Origin: Streptomyces sp. NBC_01260
GTDB lineage: Bacteria > Actinomycetota > Actinomycetes > Streptomycetales > Streptomycetaceae
DNA length: 64,000 nt
NCBI RefSeq assembly: GCF_036226405.1
Contig: NZ_CP108464.1
Coordinates: 8,742,001-8,806,000, forward strand
Direction: 5' to 3'
Shown in pieces: positions 17,740 through 25,551 of this stretch. The translations under genes and the position numbers were made by a program. Numbering within the stretch: position 1 is the first letter of the stretch; every line of letters begins with the position of its first letter. The notes beneath the pieces were generated by a model. That model worked only from the letters and a program-made list of their open reading frames with translations. It made no database searches and was not told where the DNA came from.

Positions 17740-18136
17740 GGCTCAGCCGACGGCCCGGCCGTCCGCAGCTGCAACGAGGGGCGCCGGGGCGGCGCGTACC
17801 CGAACGACTCGTACAGTCCGGCCCCGTCCCTCGCGGTAGAGAGATCGACCACCGTCACACGTGTCTCCTGCTCGAACCAGCCGAGCAGTGCGCCGAGGCA
17901 CGCCCGGGCGCGGCCGGGCCGGCGCCGCCGCGGATCGGTGCTCACATGGGACACACGCCCGCTCTGCGCCGAGGCGGCGCGCCAGGGAGCGTTGTCGTCA
18001 CAGGTGTCGATCCCCATGCGAACAGCATCAGCGCGCGCATCCGCACCGGCGCCGGAACGTCGTCGAGCGTGGCGTACCGTACCCGCACCGGCCGGCCGTG
18101 AGCGGTTCCCGCGCGGTCGGCGCTCGCCGTGGTCAT
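17740..18136 (-). pseudogene. GNAT acetyltransferase remnant: frameshifted and internally deleted
   Basis: Two frames together give a GNAT protein. Frame one, from ATG 18136, reads MTTASADRAG...VRVRYATLDDVPAPVRMRALML; near 18020 the reading frame shifts to MGIDTCDDNAPWRAA. The protein then jumps straight to VSHVSTDPRRRRPGRARACLGALLGWFEQ and VVDLSTARDGAGLYESFGYAPP, which is the acetyl-CoA loop and C-terminal half of a GNAT. The central 50-60 residues expected in the family are missing, and the frame runs on without a stop after SLQLR. The ATG overlaps the Mg2+ ATPase stop (ATGA), so it was once the last gene of that operon. Confidence 0.75.
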
Positions 18137-20862
18137 GAAAGCCCGTGTTTCCGTTCGTAGCGGTTGCGCGCCGCTGCGAGGCCGTATGCGTACAGCGCGA
18201 GGACGCTGGCGAGCAACAGGTAGTAGAGCGGCGGCAGTGCGCTCATGCCCAGCGGCGGGCCGAGCGGGGTGAGCGGCAGCAGGACACCGACGACCGCCAG
18301 ACCGGCCGCGGCCGCCCGCAGTGGTCCGCCTGTGCGGTCCTTGGCGGCACGCCGGCCGGTGCGCAGCAGCAGCATCACCAGGGCCTGGGTGAGGAGGTTC
18401 TCGGTGAACCATCCGGAGTGGAAGGCTGCCTGGCCGTCCGACCGGGAATCGTGCAGAGCAAGGGCCAGCACGGCGAAGGTCGCCAGGTCGGCGGCGGCGT
18501 TCAGCAGCCCGAATCCGGTGATGAACCGGAGGAAGTCCCGCGGGCGCAGCTCCGTCGGCCGCCGCAGTACCGAGGACGCGGGACGGTCGAACGCGAAAGC
18601 GAGCTGCGCCGCGTCGAAACAGAGGTTCTGGACCAGGACCTGCGCCGGAAGCATCGGCAGGAAGGGCAGCAGCAGACCGGCCGCCAGCATCGCGATCACG
18701 TTTCCGAGATTCGAGGAGAGCGTGATGCGCAGATACGTGGCGATGTTGCCGGTGCTGCGCCGGCCCGCGGTGATCGCGTGGTCCATGGCACCGAGGTCCT
18801 TCTCGGCCAGGACGACATCGGCGGTCTCCCGCACCACGTCGACCGCATTGCGCGGGCAGATGCCCACATCGGCGGCGTGCAGGGCGGGCAGGTCGTTGAC
18901 ACCGTCACCGAGGAATCCCGTGGTGTGCCCCGAGGTACGCAGCGCGGCGACGATCCGGGCCTTGTGGCCAGGGGTGCAGCGGGCAAAGACGGTGGCCCGG
19001 TCGGCCGCGCGGGCGAGCTCCGGCTCGGACAGTGCGTCGACCTCCTCGGCGGAGACGACCTGCCCCGGATCCAGTCCGAGGTCCCGGCAGGCACGGGCCG
19101 CCGTGCCCGGATGGTCCCCGGTGAGCACCTTCACGGCGACACCCCGGCGTGTCAGCACCTCCAGCGCGTCCGCAGCGCTCGGCGTGAGCGCGTCCCGCAG
19201 GGCCACGAAGCCGAGAAACGCCAGTCCGTGTTCGTCCGCCGGCGTGTACGTACCGAGTCGTGCGGGCCGCTCGGTACGGGCGACGGCGAGCAGCCGCAGC
19301 CCTTCGGCGGCCTCGCGCGCCGCCACGACGGCCAGTCGCTCCCGCTCCTCGGGGTCCAGGTCGCACCGTTCCAGGACGGCCTCCACCGACCCCTTGGTCA
19401 CCAGCACATGAGTGCCGAACCCGCCGGGGAGCCGGACGACCGCGGTGGAAAGACGCCGCACCGGATCGAAGGGCAGTGCGGCCACCGCGTCGTACGACCC
19501 GACAGCGGTACGAGGGGTCCCGCCGCCCAGACCGGACAGCGGGCCCTCCTGCTGCTCGGAGGCGTCCAGCACCGCCTCGTCGAGGGCATCCGGCGCCGGC
19601 AGGTCGGCGAGCTGGAGCGTCCACAGCGCATTCACCGCCGCCCAGTGCAGCGCCTCAGGATCGGGGTTCCCCGTCCGGTCCAGTGAGCGGTCGACGACGG
19701 GCCGGTCCTGGGTGAGGGTGCCGGTCTTGTCCAGGCAGAGCACGTCGATCGCGCCCAGGTCGTGCAGCGCGGGCAGCCGCTTGACGATCACCCCGCTGTT
19801 CCGTGCGAGCTGCGAAGCACCCCGGGCCAGCGCCGTGGTCACGATGACCGGCAGCATTTCGGGCGTCAGCCCCACCGCCACCGCGACGGCGAACGGCAGG
19901 GTCTCCAGCCCCCGCCCGCGCAGCGCGGCATTGGCCATCAGGACCAGCGGCGGGGTGAGCAGCATGAACCGGATCAAGGTCCAGGAGATCCCCTGCACCG
20001 ACCGGTCGAACGCACTGGCGCCGCGGCGGTGTGCCGACCGGTCGTAGGCGGCGGCGAACCGGGTGTCCCCGCCGGTCGCGACCACGACCGCCGTTCCGCT
20101 GCCGGACGCCACACTGCTGCCCTGGAAGCACAGCTGACGCTGGGCGAACACGCCCGCCCCTGCGTCGGGAACGCTGTGCAGCGCGGCGGCGGCCCCTTCC
20201 CGCTGTCCGGCGTCCGCGGGATGTTTCCCGACGGGCGCCGACTCCCCGGTGAGGGCGGACTGGTGCACGGTGAGGCCGCTCGCGCGCAGCAACTGCACAT
20301 CGGCCGGTACGAGGTCTCCGGGACCGAGCCTGATCACGTCACCCGGCACGAGTTCACCGACCGGTATGTCGCGGGCCTGTGGCGCCGCGTCGGGGCCGCT
20401 GCGCCGCAGCGCCGTCGCGGTCGTCGCGACCAGCTCGCGCAGCGCGGCCGTTGCCCGGTCGGCCCGGTGCTCCTCCGCGGACCGCAGCACACAGCTGACC
20501 ACCACGAGCACCAGCGTCACGGACGCCGTACCCCACGCGTTCACCGCGGCCGACACCAGCCCGAGGCAGAACAGTACGGAAGTGAAGGGGTCCCGCAGGG
20601 TGCGCAGGAAGCGCAGCGGCCAGGGGACCGGCCGCCAGGCGGGCAGGATGTTCTCGCCGAACCGGGTCAGCCGCTCGTCCGCCTCCGCCTCCAGCAGCCC
20701 CCGCGGCCCGCTGTCCAGCGAACGCAGGACCTGGAGCGAGGTCGGTGCGGCGGGCGGCCGCGCGGCCGCTGGGGGGCCGGCGGTGGCGCCGGGCATCGGT
20801 ACGACGACGGCCGAGCGGTCGCCCGTCCCCGCCGCGGCAGCGTTCTCAGGCACCGAGCTCAT
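18133..20862 (-). CDS. mgtA: magnesium-translocating P-type ATPase
   Basis: 909 residues. Mg2+ import ATPases of the MgtA/B class are recognised by the VGLTPEMLP membrane motif, present near residue 335. Other P-type landmarks are the actuator TGES (about 208), the phosphorylation motif DKTGT (about 378), KGSVEAVL in the nucleotide domain and GDGVNDLPAL in the hinge (about 655). About ten membrane segments are visible. The N-terminus overlaps the ArsR-type gene by 17 bases, indicating co-translation. A broken acetyltransferase gene overlaps its stop codon. It is probably regulated by the adjacent ArsR-type protein. Confidence 0.92.
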   Translation of the reverse strand: MSSVPENAAAAGTGDRSAVVVPMPGATAGPPAAARPPAAPTSLQVLRSLDSGPRGLLEAEADERLTRFGENILPAWRPVPWPLRFLRTLRDPFTSVLFCLGLVSAAVNAWGTASVTLVLVVVSCVLRSAEEHRADRATAALRELVATTATALRRSGPDAAPQARDIPVGELVPGDVIRLGPGDLVPADVQLLRASGLTVHQSALTGESAPVGKHPADAGQREGAAAALHSVPDAGAGVFAQRQLCFQGSSVASGSGTAVVVATGGDTRFAAAYDRSAHRRGASAFDRSVQGISWTLIRFMLLTPPLVLMANAALRGRGLETLPFAVAVAVGLTPEMLPVIVTTALARGASQLARNSGVIVKRLPALHDLGAIDVLCLDKTGTLTQDRPVVDRSLDRTGNPDPEALHWAAVNALWTLQLADLPAPDALDEAVLDASEQQEGPLSGLGGGTPRTAVGSYDAVAALPFDPVRRLSTAVVRLPGGFGTHVLVTKGSVEAVLERCDLDPEERERLAVVAAREAAEGLRLLAVARTERPARLGTYTPADEHGLAFLGFVALRDALTPSAADALEVLTRRGVAVKVLTGDHPGTAARACRDLGLDPGQVVSAEEVDALSEPELARAADRATVFARCTPGHKARIVAALRTSGHTTGFLGDGVNDLPALHAADVGICPRNAVDVVRETADVVLAEKDLGAMDHAITAGRRSTGNIATYLRITLSSNLGNVIAMLAAGLLLPFLPMLPAQVLVQNLCFDAAQLAFAFDRPASSVLRRPTELRPRDFLRFITGFGLLNAAADLATFAVLALALHDSRSDGQAAFHSGWFTENLLTQALVMLLLRTGRRAAKDRTGGPLRAAAAGLAVVGVLLPLTPLGPPLGMSALPPLYYLLLASVLALYAYGLAAARNRYERKHGLS

Positions 20863-21211
20863 GGAGACGTACCGGTTGCCCGGCCGGGTACCCGGCCCGC
20901 TCCGCGAGCTGGCCGACCATGAGCCTCACGACCGTCACCACACCGGGATCGTCGACCAGGTACACCTGCCGGCGGCCCTCGCGCCGGGAGCGGACGAGAC
21001 CGGCCAGCTTCAGCTTCGTCAGATGCTGGCTCACCGATGGCAGCGTGCCGCCCACCCGCTCCGCGAGGCCCGTCACATCGCTCTCGCCCTGCGCCAGCGC
21101 CCACACGATGTGCAGCCGGGCAGGCGTCGCCAGCAGACCGAAGGCGGCAGCCGCCTGGGCCAGCACCTCCGCGGGCGGATCCTGGAAACCGCCGCCGGCA
21201 CCTGTCGACAC
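20846..21211 (-). CDS. ArsR-family winged-helix regulator
   Basis: 121 residues from GTG 21211, which has GGGAG 8 bases upstream; the longer frame to 21301 lacks a ribosome site. The winged helix covers about residues 14-90, with LLATPARLHIVWALAQGESDVTGLAERV and the recognition helix LPSVSQHLTKLKLAGLVRSRREGRRQVY (limits near 45-75). No CxC or His metal cluster of the classical metal sensors is obvious. It overlaps the start of mgtA by 17 bases and so probably controls this operon. Whether it senses Mg2+ is unknown. Confidence 0.87.
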   Translation of the reverse strand: MSTGAGGGFQDPPAEVLAQAAAAFGLLATPARLHIVWALAQGESDVTGLAERVGGTLPSVSQHLTKLKLAGLVRSRREGRRQVYLVDDPGVVTVVRLMVGQLAERAGYPAGQPVRLHELGA

Positions 21212-21535
21212 TCTCGTACTCCCGTCCGCGTGGGCCGACTCCTCGCACCCGAGGGGACCAGTGTAGGCGCCGGACGCAGAGCTTCCGGGGCGAGCCGTCA
21301 TCGGCCAGGAACAATCGCGGAGCTGACAATCGCACCGGAATGTGGACTGTTCCGGGCAGCGGACGGCCTGAAACAGTCACATGCCCAAGAAAGTGATCGC
21401 ACTCCACGGGCCCGGTTCCTGTTTGCCATGCTGTCGCCGTACGCCTGCTGATGACTCACCGAATCCGAGACACCGCAAGATGGCCGTGAGCTGTGCATTC
21501 GACATCTTGGGACTCACTGGCGAGAGAAGTGATCG
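21212..21535. other. 324-base intergenic region upstream of orphan CvnD-like gene
   Basis: No convincing gene. GACTGTT (21345-21351) and AACAGTC (21372-21378) form an inverted repeat with a 20-base spacer. AGTGATCG occurs twice, at 21392-21399 and at 21528-21535, directly before the GTPase ATG. The region is less GC-rich than its surroundings and probably holds divergent promoters. Confidence 0.4.
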
Positions 21536-22162
21536 ATGCCATCCGAGCATGCTGACAGCACCTGTGAGCAGACCGCCGGTCCGGCCCCGCAGACTGATGC
21601 CATGGCCCTGAAGATCTTGGTCGCCGGAGGGTTCGGGGTCGGCAAGACCACCCTGGTCGGCGCGGTGAGCGAGATCCGGCCGCTGCGGACGGAAGAGCTC
21701 CTCAGTGAAGCCGGCCAGTCGGTCGACGACACCGACGGCGTCGCCCGGAAGACCACGACGACCGTCGCGATGGACTTCGGACGCATCACCATCCGGTCCG
21801 GCCTCTCGCTGTACCTGTTCGGCACGCCGGGACAGGACCGGTTCTGGTTCCTCTGGGACGAGCTGTCCCAGGGCGCCCTCGGCGCGGTCGTCCTGGCTGA
21901 CACGCGACGGCTGGAGGACTGCTTTCCGGCCGTCGACTACTTCGAGCACCGCAGGATCCCCTTCGTCGTCGCGGTCAACTGCTTCGCGGGGGCGCGCTCG
22001 TACGGCGAACCAGACGTCTCGCGCGCCCTCGATCTCGACCCCGGAACGCCCGTGGTGCTGTGCGACGCCCGCGACCGGGACTCCGGCAAGGAGGTCCTGA
22101 TCCGCATGGTCGAGTACGCGGGCCGGATGCACGCGGCCCGGCTCCTCGACTCGGTGAGCTGA
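21536..22162 (+). CDS. cvnD: Ras/Arf-like GTPase of conservon type (CvnD), away from the A-B-C genes
   Basis: 208 residues, GAGAGAAG upstream of ATG. G1 is GGFGVGKTT (about 31-39) and the G3 region is FGTPGQDRFWFLWDEL (about 98-113), as in CvnD proteins. The G4 region is VAVNCFAGA in place of the classical NKxD, a known feature of this family. The first 22 residues are polar and probably disordered. CvnD acts as the nucleotide-switch component of the conservon complex. It is followed 120 bases later by a roadblock gene, giving a D-B order rather than the usual A-B-C-D. Confidence 0.9.
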   Translation: MPSEHADSTCEQTAGPAPQTDAMALKILVAGGFGVGKTTLVGAVSEIRPLRTEELLSEAGQSVDDTDGVARKTTTTVAMDFGRITIRSGLSLYLFGTPGQDRFWFLWDELSQGALGAVVLADTRRLEDCFPAVDYFEHRRIPFVVAVNCFAGARSYGEPDVSRALDLDPGTPVVLCDARDRDSGKEVLIRMVEYAGRMHAARLLDSVS

Positions 22163-22282
22163 GCAGTCATGGCTTGATCCCGCCCTGTCCGATCCGCGAA
22201 GGGGAGCTTGCCCGTACGTGACCGGTGCGCAAGGCTTACACGTAAGTGGGACACGGGGAACGTACGAACGGGGAGGAACGAA

Positions 22283-22696
22283 ATGGCACTGGACAGGGGA
22301 CTCGACTGGCTCCTTGACGATCTCACCAGCCGGGTGGAGCACATACGGCACGCCCTGGTGCTGTCGAACGACGGTCTGGTGACCGGAGCCAGTACGGGGC
22401 TGGCACGTGAGGACGCGGAACATCTGGCGGCGGTCTCGTCCGGGCTGCACAGCCTCGCCCGCGGATCGGGACGGCACTTCCGCGCCGGAAAGGCCCGGCA
22501 GACCATGGTGGAGTTCGATGAGGCACTGCTCTTCGTGACGGCCGCCGGGGACGGCAGTTGTCTGTGCGTGCTGAGCGAGGCCGAGGCCGACGTGGGGCAG
22601 GTGGCGTACGAGATGACGCTGCTGGTCAACAAGGTCGGGGAACACCTCGGTGTGGCGGCGCGGCGGGACGGAAGCACCGGAATCAACCGGATCTGA
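22283..22696 (+). CDS. roadblock/LC7 domain protein (second CvnB-type gene)
   Basis: 137 residues from ATG 22283 with GGGGAGGAACG upstream; the in-frame codon at 22208 is less likely. It is closely similar to the protein at 11474-11911 (LDWLLDDL, HALVLSNDGLVTGASTGLAREDAEHLAAV, GSGRHFRAG, QTMVEFDEALLFVTAAGDGSCL). Roadblock proteins modulate small GTPases. The gene lies beside the CvnD-like GTPase without a kinase or DUF742 gene. A promoter-like TTGCCC...TTACAC stretch lies at about 22208-22240. Confidence 0.92.
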   Translation: MALDRGLDWLLDDLTSRVEHIRHALVLSNDGLVTGASTGLAREDAEHLAAVSSGLHSLARGSGRHFRAGKARQTMVEFDEALLFVTAAGDGSCLCVLSEAEADVGQVAYEMTLLVNKVGEHLGVAARRDGSTGINRI

Positions 22697-22816
22697 CAGG
22701 TCCACCAGTCAGCACTGCCGCCCGGCCCGGGAGTTATCCACAGGCCGGGCTGCAGTCGTTCTCCCCGAGCTACCGTGGTCACAGAGAGTATTCGAATCTC
22801 ACGGGGGAGAATCGTC

Positions 22817-23956
22817 ATGCCGGTGACGGATGCAGTACGTACGAGCAGCGTCCACACGGTCGCCGTAAGCCGGGCGGCTGCGGAACTTGTCTTGAAACGA
22901 GGGGAGTTCGAGCTGGCGGTGCACCTGGGAATCGTCCGCGTGGAGGCGCGGCGGGGCGGAGGACGGCCCAGGGTCCGCCAGGAGGAGATCGACCGGCTTC
23001 GGACGGAGGACGGCTTCCCGGGGGCTCTGCGGGAGCGGGTGCGTACGGTGGGGACGGCGGAGGGCGCGCGGCTGCTCGGAATCAGCCCGGTCCGCTTCAC
23101 CCGGCTGGCCCGCGCGGGATGTGTCACGCCGGTCGCCTTCTATCTCAATCGCTACCGGGCGGTGGTGTGGCTCTATCTCGCCCAGGAACTGGGCGGGCTT
23201 GCCGCCCGCTCGCCCGAACTGCTGGTGGGCAGGAGTCCGGCCTGGATGCGTGACCGTCTGGACTCCGGTACGGACTGCCGCCCGCGCAACTGGCGCTCGC
23301 GGAGGATCGAACGGCTGCTGACCCTCACCGACGATCCCTGGGCACGTGCGGCGGTCGCGGCCCAGGCGCTGGACCCGGCCCAGTTGGCCGAGGTGGTCGA
23401 CGACCCGTACGAGCGCGCCTACTTCGCCAGGGTCCGGCCCGAGCCGGTCTTCGGACCACGGGGGTCGTCAGCCACGCGGGACGCGATGGCGCGCCTGATG
23501 CTCGCTGAGGAGCCGGACGAGATCCTCTGGCGGCGGGTCAACCTGATCATGGAGCTGGACAGTGCCCGTGAGCTCCGCCAGGCTCCGCGCCCCGGAGACG
23601 AACGGCGGCCGGACCTGGAGGCACTTGGCCGACCGCCTGTACCGGCCGAGCCGTTCGAGCCGGCTGAACCATCCCGGCCGGTTGCACCGACCGAACCGGC
23701 GAAACCGGGCGAACGGGTCGAACAGGCTGAACCGGCAGGCGATCTGGCCAGGCCCGCCGAACCGGCTGTACAGGGAAGCCCCGTCGGCCTGCTGGCCCGG
23801 CTCCGGCTGCGTCGGGTGCGCGGGTACCGGCATCCTCGGGAGCGTGCCGGCCGCACTGCTGCCCGCCTCGGCGGTCACCATCCGTCCGGCAGGCGCCGTC
23901 CGGTCGCCGGTCCGCGGGGAGGCCCGGGGCGGGAGGGCGCCGTGGAAGGCGGATAA
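22817..23956 (+). CDS. DUF6397-like protein with two HTH-like segments and a Pro/Glu-rich tail
   Basis: 379 residues from ATG 22817 with GGGGGAGAA upstream. Residues about 10-65 (AAAELVLKRGEFELAVHLGIVRV ... EEIDRLRTEDGFP) look like an excisionase-type winged helix. Residues about 78-120 (VGTAEGARLLGISPVRFTRLARAGCVTPV) look like a second HTH. A helical region with LTLTDDPWARAAVAAQALDPAQLAEVV follows. From about 270 to 315 the chain is a degenerate Pro/Ala/Glu repeat (PAEPFEPAEPSRPV type). The last 60 residues are Arg-rich and may be out of frame relative to homologues. Probably a DNA-binding regulator; the target is unknown. Confidence 0.72.
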   Translation: MPVTDAVRTSSVHTVAVSRAAAELVLKRGEFELAVHLGIVRVEARRGGGRPRVRQEEIDRLRTEDGFPGALRERVRTVGTAEGARLLGISPVRFTRLARAGCVTPVAFYLNRYRAVVWLYLAQELGGLAARSPELLVGRSPAWMRDRLDSGTDCRPRNWRSRRIERLLTLTDDPWARAAVAAQALDPAQLAEVVDDPYERAYFARVRPEPVFGPRGSSATRDAMARLMLAEEPDEILWRRVNLIMELDSARELRQAPRPGDERRPDLEALGRPPVPAEPFEPAEPSRPVAPTEPAKPGERVEQAEPAGDLARPAEPAVQGSPVGLLARLRLRRVRGYRHPRERAGRTAARLGGHHPSGRRRPVAGPRGGPGREGAVEGG

Positions 23957-23996
23957 CGGTTCGCGAACGGCGGCCGGAGCGGGCAGTCTTTGCGCC

Positions 23997-24485
23997 ATGT
24001 TGATCAGGGAAGCAACCACCGGGGACTGGCCGGCCATGTGGCCGTTCTTTCACGAAATCGTCTCCGCGGGCGAGACCTTCACCTACCCCCTCGACCTCGG
24101 GGAGGGTGACGCCCGGGACTGGTGGCTCATCAAGTCGCCGAACCGTACGGTCGTCGCGGTCGCCGACGACGGGACGATTCTGGGTACGGCGAAGATGAAC
24201 AGAAACCACATGGGTAACGGCTCGCACATCGCGAGCGCCAGCTACATGGTCGACCCCCGGCACGCCGGACGCGGTGTGGGACGGGCCTTGTGCGAGTACA
24301 CGATCGACTGGGCCCGCACGGCCGGGTACCGCGCCATGCAGTTCAACGCCGTGGTGGAGACGAACACCGCCGCGGTCGGGCTCTACCGCTCGCTCGGTTT
24401 CGAAGTCCTGGGCACGCTGCCCGAGGGTTTCCACCACCCCAAGCAGGGGTTCGTGGGACTGCATGTCATGCACCGACGGCTCTGA
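23997..24485 (+). CDS. GNAT family N-acetyltransferase
   Basis: 162 residues from ATG 23997. The acetyl-CoA loop is VDPRHAGRGVGRALCEY (about 82-98), preceded by SYM strand 4 and followed by NAVVETNTAAVGLYRSLGFEVLGTLPEGF, typical of the GNAT fold. It transfers an acetyl group from acetyl-CoA to an amine, but the acceptor cannot be inferred. The ribosome site is weak. The gene begins 40 bases after the DUF6397-like gene and may be read from the same transcript. Confidence 0.85.
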   Translation: MLIREATTGDWPAMWPFFHEIVSAGETFTYPLDLGEGDARDWWLIKSPNRTVVAVADDGTILGTAKMNRNHMGNGSHIASASYMVDPRHAGRGVGRALCEYTIDWARTAGYRAMQFNAVVETNTAAVGLYRSLGFEVLGTLPEGFHHPKQGFVGLHVMHRRL

Positions 24486-24785
24486 CGGCGCCGGCACCGG
24501 GTGTTCCGGTCCGGTTTCCGCCACCCGTCGGCCGGTGGACCGGCCGGCCCACCGGCGCGCTTGATGAGGCCGGGGGATACGGTTCGGTGCGGTGCGCTCA
24601 CTTCGCGCCATCGCCGGGTCGCACGACACCCGGTCGACGGTGTCCGTCATGTCCCAACCGGTGACGATGTGCTGTCAGTTGTGACGTCGAATGGTGTGTG
24701 GGGCGGGTGCACATACGGGGGACAGGGGCAGTACTGTGCGCCCCACCGCCATTCGGGCGATGAAACATCTGCGGAGGAACAATCC
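24486..24785. other. 300-base intergenic region upstream of LAETG surface protein gene
   Basis: No gene seen. GTGGGGCG (24698-24705) and CGCCCCAC (24739-24746) form a perfect 8-bp inverted repeat with a 33-base spacer, and CAGTACTG (24729-24736) is an 8-bp palindrome inside it. The arrangement could be an operator or 5' UTR structure for the next gene. Confidence 0.35.
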
Positions 24786-25424
24786 ATGACCATACCCAGG
24801 AGATCGCTGCGTGCCGCGGGAACCCTCGCTGCCGCTGCGGTTGTCGGCCTGACCGGCGCGGTTCTCACCGCCGGCCCGGCCGCAGCTCACACCCCCACCT
24901 GGGACGTGACCTGTACCGAAGTGAGCCTTCACCTGACCGCGTACAACGACAAGGTCACCAACCAGGTGACCATCACCGTTGACGGTAAGGAACTGCTGCC
25001 CACGGAGAGCTTCGGCAAGGGGCTCGACAAGACGATCGACCTGCCCGAGCACGACAAGGCTCTGACGGTGCATCTGTCCGTCAAGGCCGGTGACGGCGAC
25101 CAGTTCTCGAAGGAAGACACCAAGCAGGCACCGGTGTGCGAGGGCAACACGCCCACGCCGACGCCTTCCGAGACGAAGCCGTCCAAGCCGTCCGAGCCGT
25201 CCCAGAAGCCCACCACGGCGGCGCCCACCCCGACCGACACTCCCAGCGAGACCGCTTCGTCGTCTGCGCCCGCCGCAGCCACGCCGAGCCCCAGCTCGCC
25301 GGATCTGGCCGAGACCGGTTCGTCGTCCGCCACCCCCATCATCGGTGGCGCGGCTGTCGCCGTGCTGCTGGCCGGTGGCGGCATCATGTGGTCCGTGCGC
25401 AAGCGTCGCACCGCTCAGCACTGA
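24786..25424 (+). CDS. sortase-dependent LAETG surface protein
   Basis: 212 residues with GGAGGAACAA before ATG. There is a Sec signal peptide (basic RRSLR, hydrophobic AAGTLAAAAVVGLTGAVLTAG, cleavage near AAA-HT, residue about 34). A small folded region of about 90 residues with two Cys (VTCTEV, APVCEG) follows, then a Pro/Thr/Ser linker (about 122-170). The C-terminal sorting signal is LAETG, a hydrophobic stretch and RKRR. LAxTG substrates are used by class E sortases in Streptomyces. No sortase gene is in the window, so anchoring relies on one elsewhere. Function of the exposed domain is unknown. Confidence 0.9.
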   Translation: MTIPRRSLRAAGTLAAAAVVGLTGAVLTAGPAAAHTPTWDVTCTEVSLHLTAYNDKVTNQVTITVDGKELLPTESFGKGLDKTIDLPEHDKALTVHLSVKAGDGDQFSKEDTKQAPVCEGNTPTPTPSETKPSKPSEPSQKPTTAAPTPTDTPSETASSSAPAAATPSPSSPDLAETGSSSATPIIGGAAVAVLLAGGGIMWSVRKRRTAQH

Positions 25425-25468
25425 CGTAGTCCGGCGGTCCGGGCGCGTGGAGCGCCGGGGATCCCGGC

Positions 25469-25513
25469 CGAGGGGCGTGCCGCATCGCGTTCGGCGAGGC
25501 GGCACGCCCCTCG
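25469..25513. terminator. bidirectional hairpin between LAETG and SpoIIE genes
   Basis: Bases 25469-25483 pair perfectly with 25499-25513 (15-bp GC-rich stem, 15-base loop). It lies between two convergent genes, 44 bases after one stop and 38 before the other, as expected for a shared terminator. Confidence 0.82.
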
Positions 25514-25551
25514 ATGCTGTCCACCCGCCCCGTCCGCCCTGGCCGGGGGAT

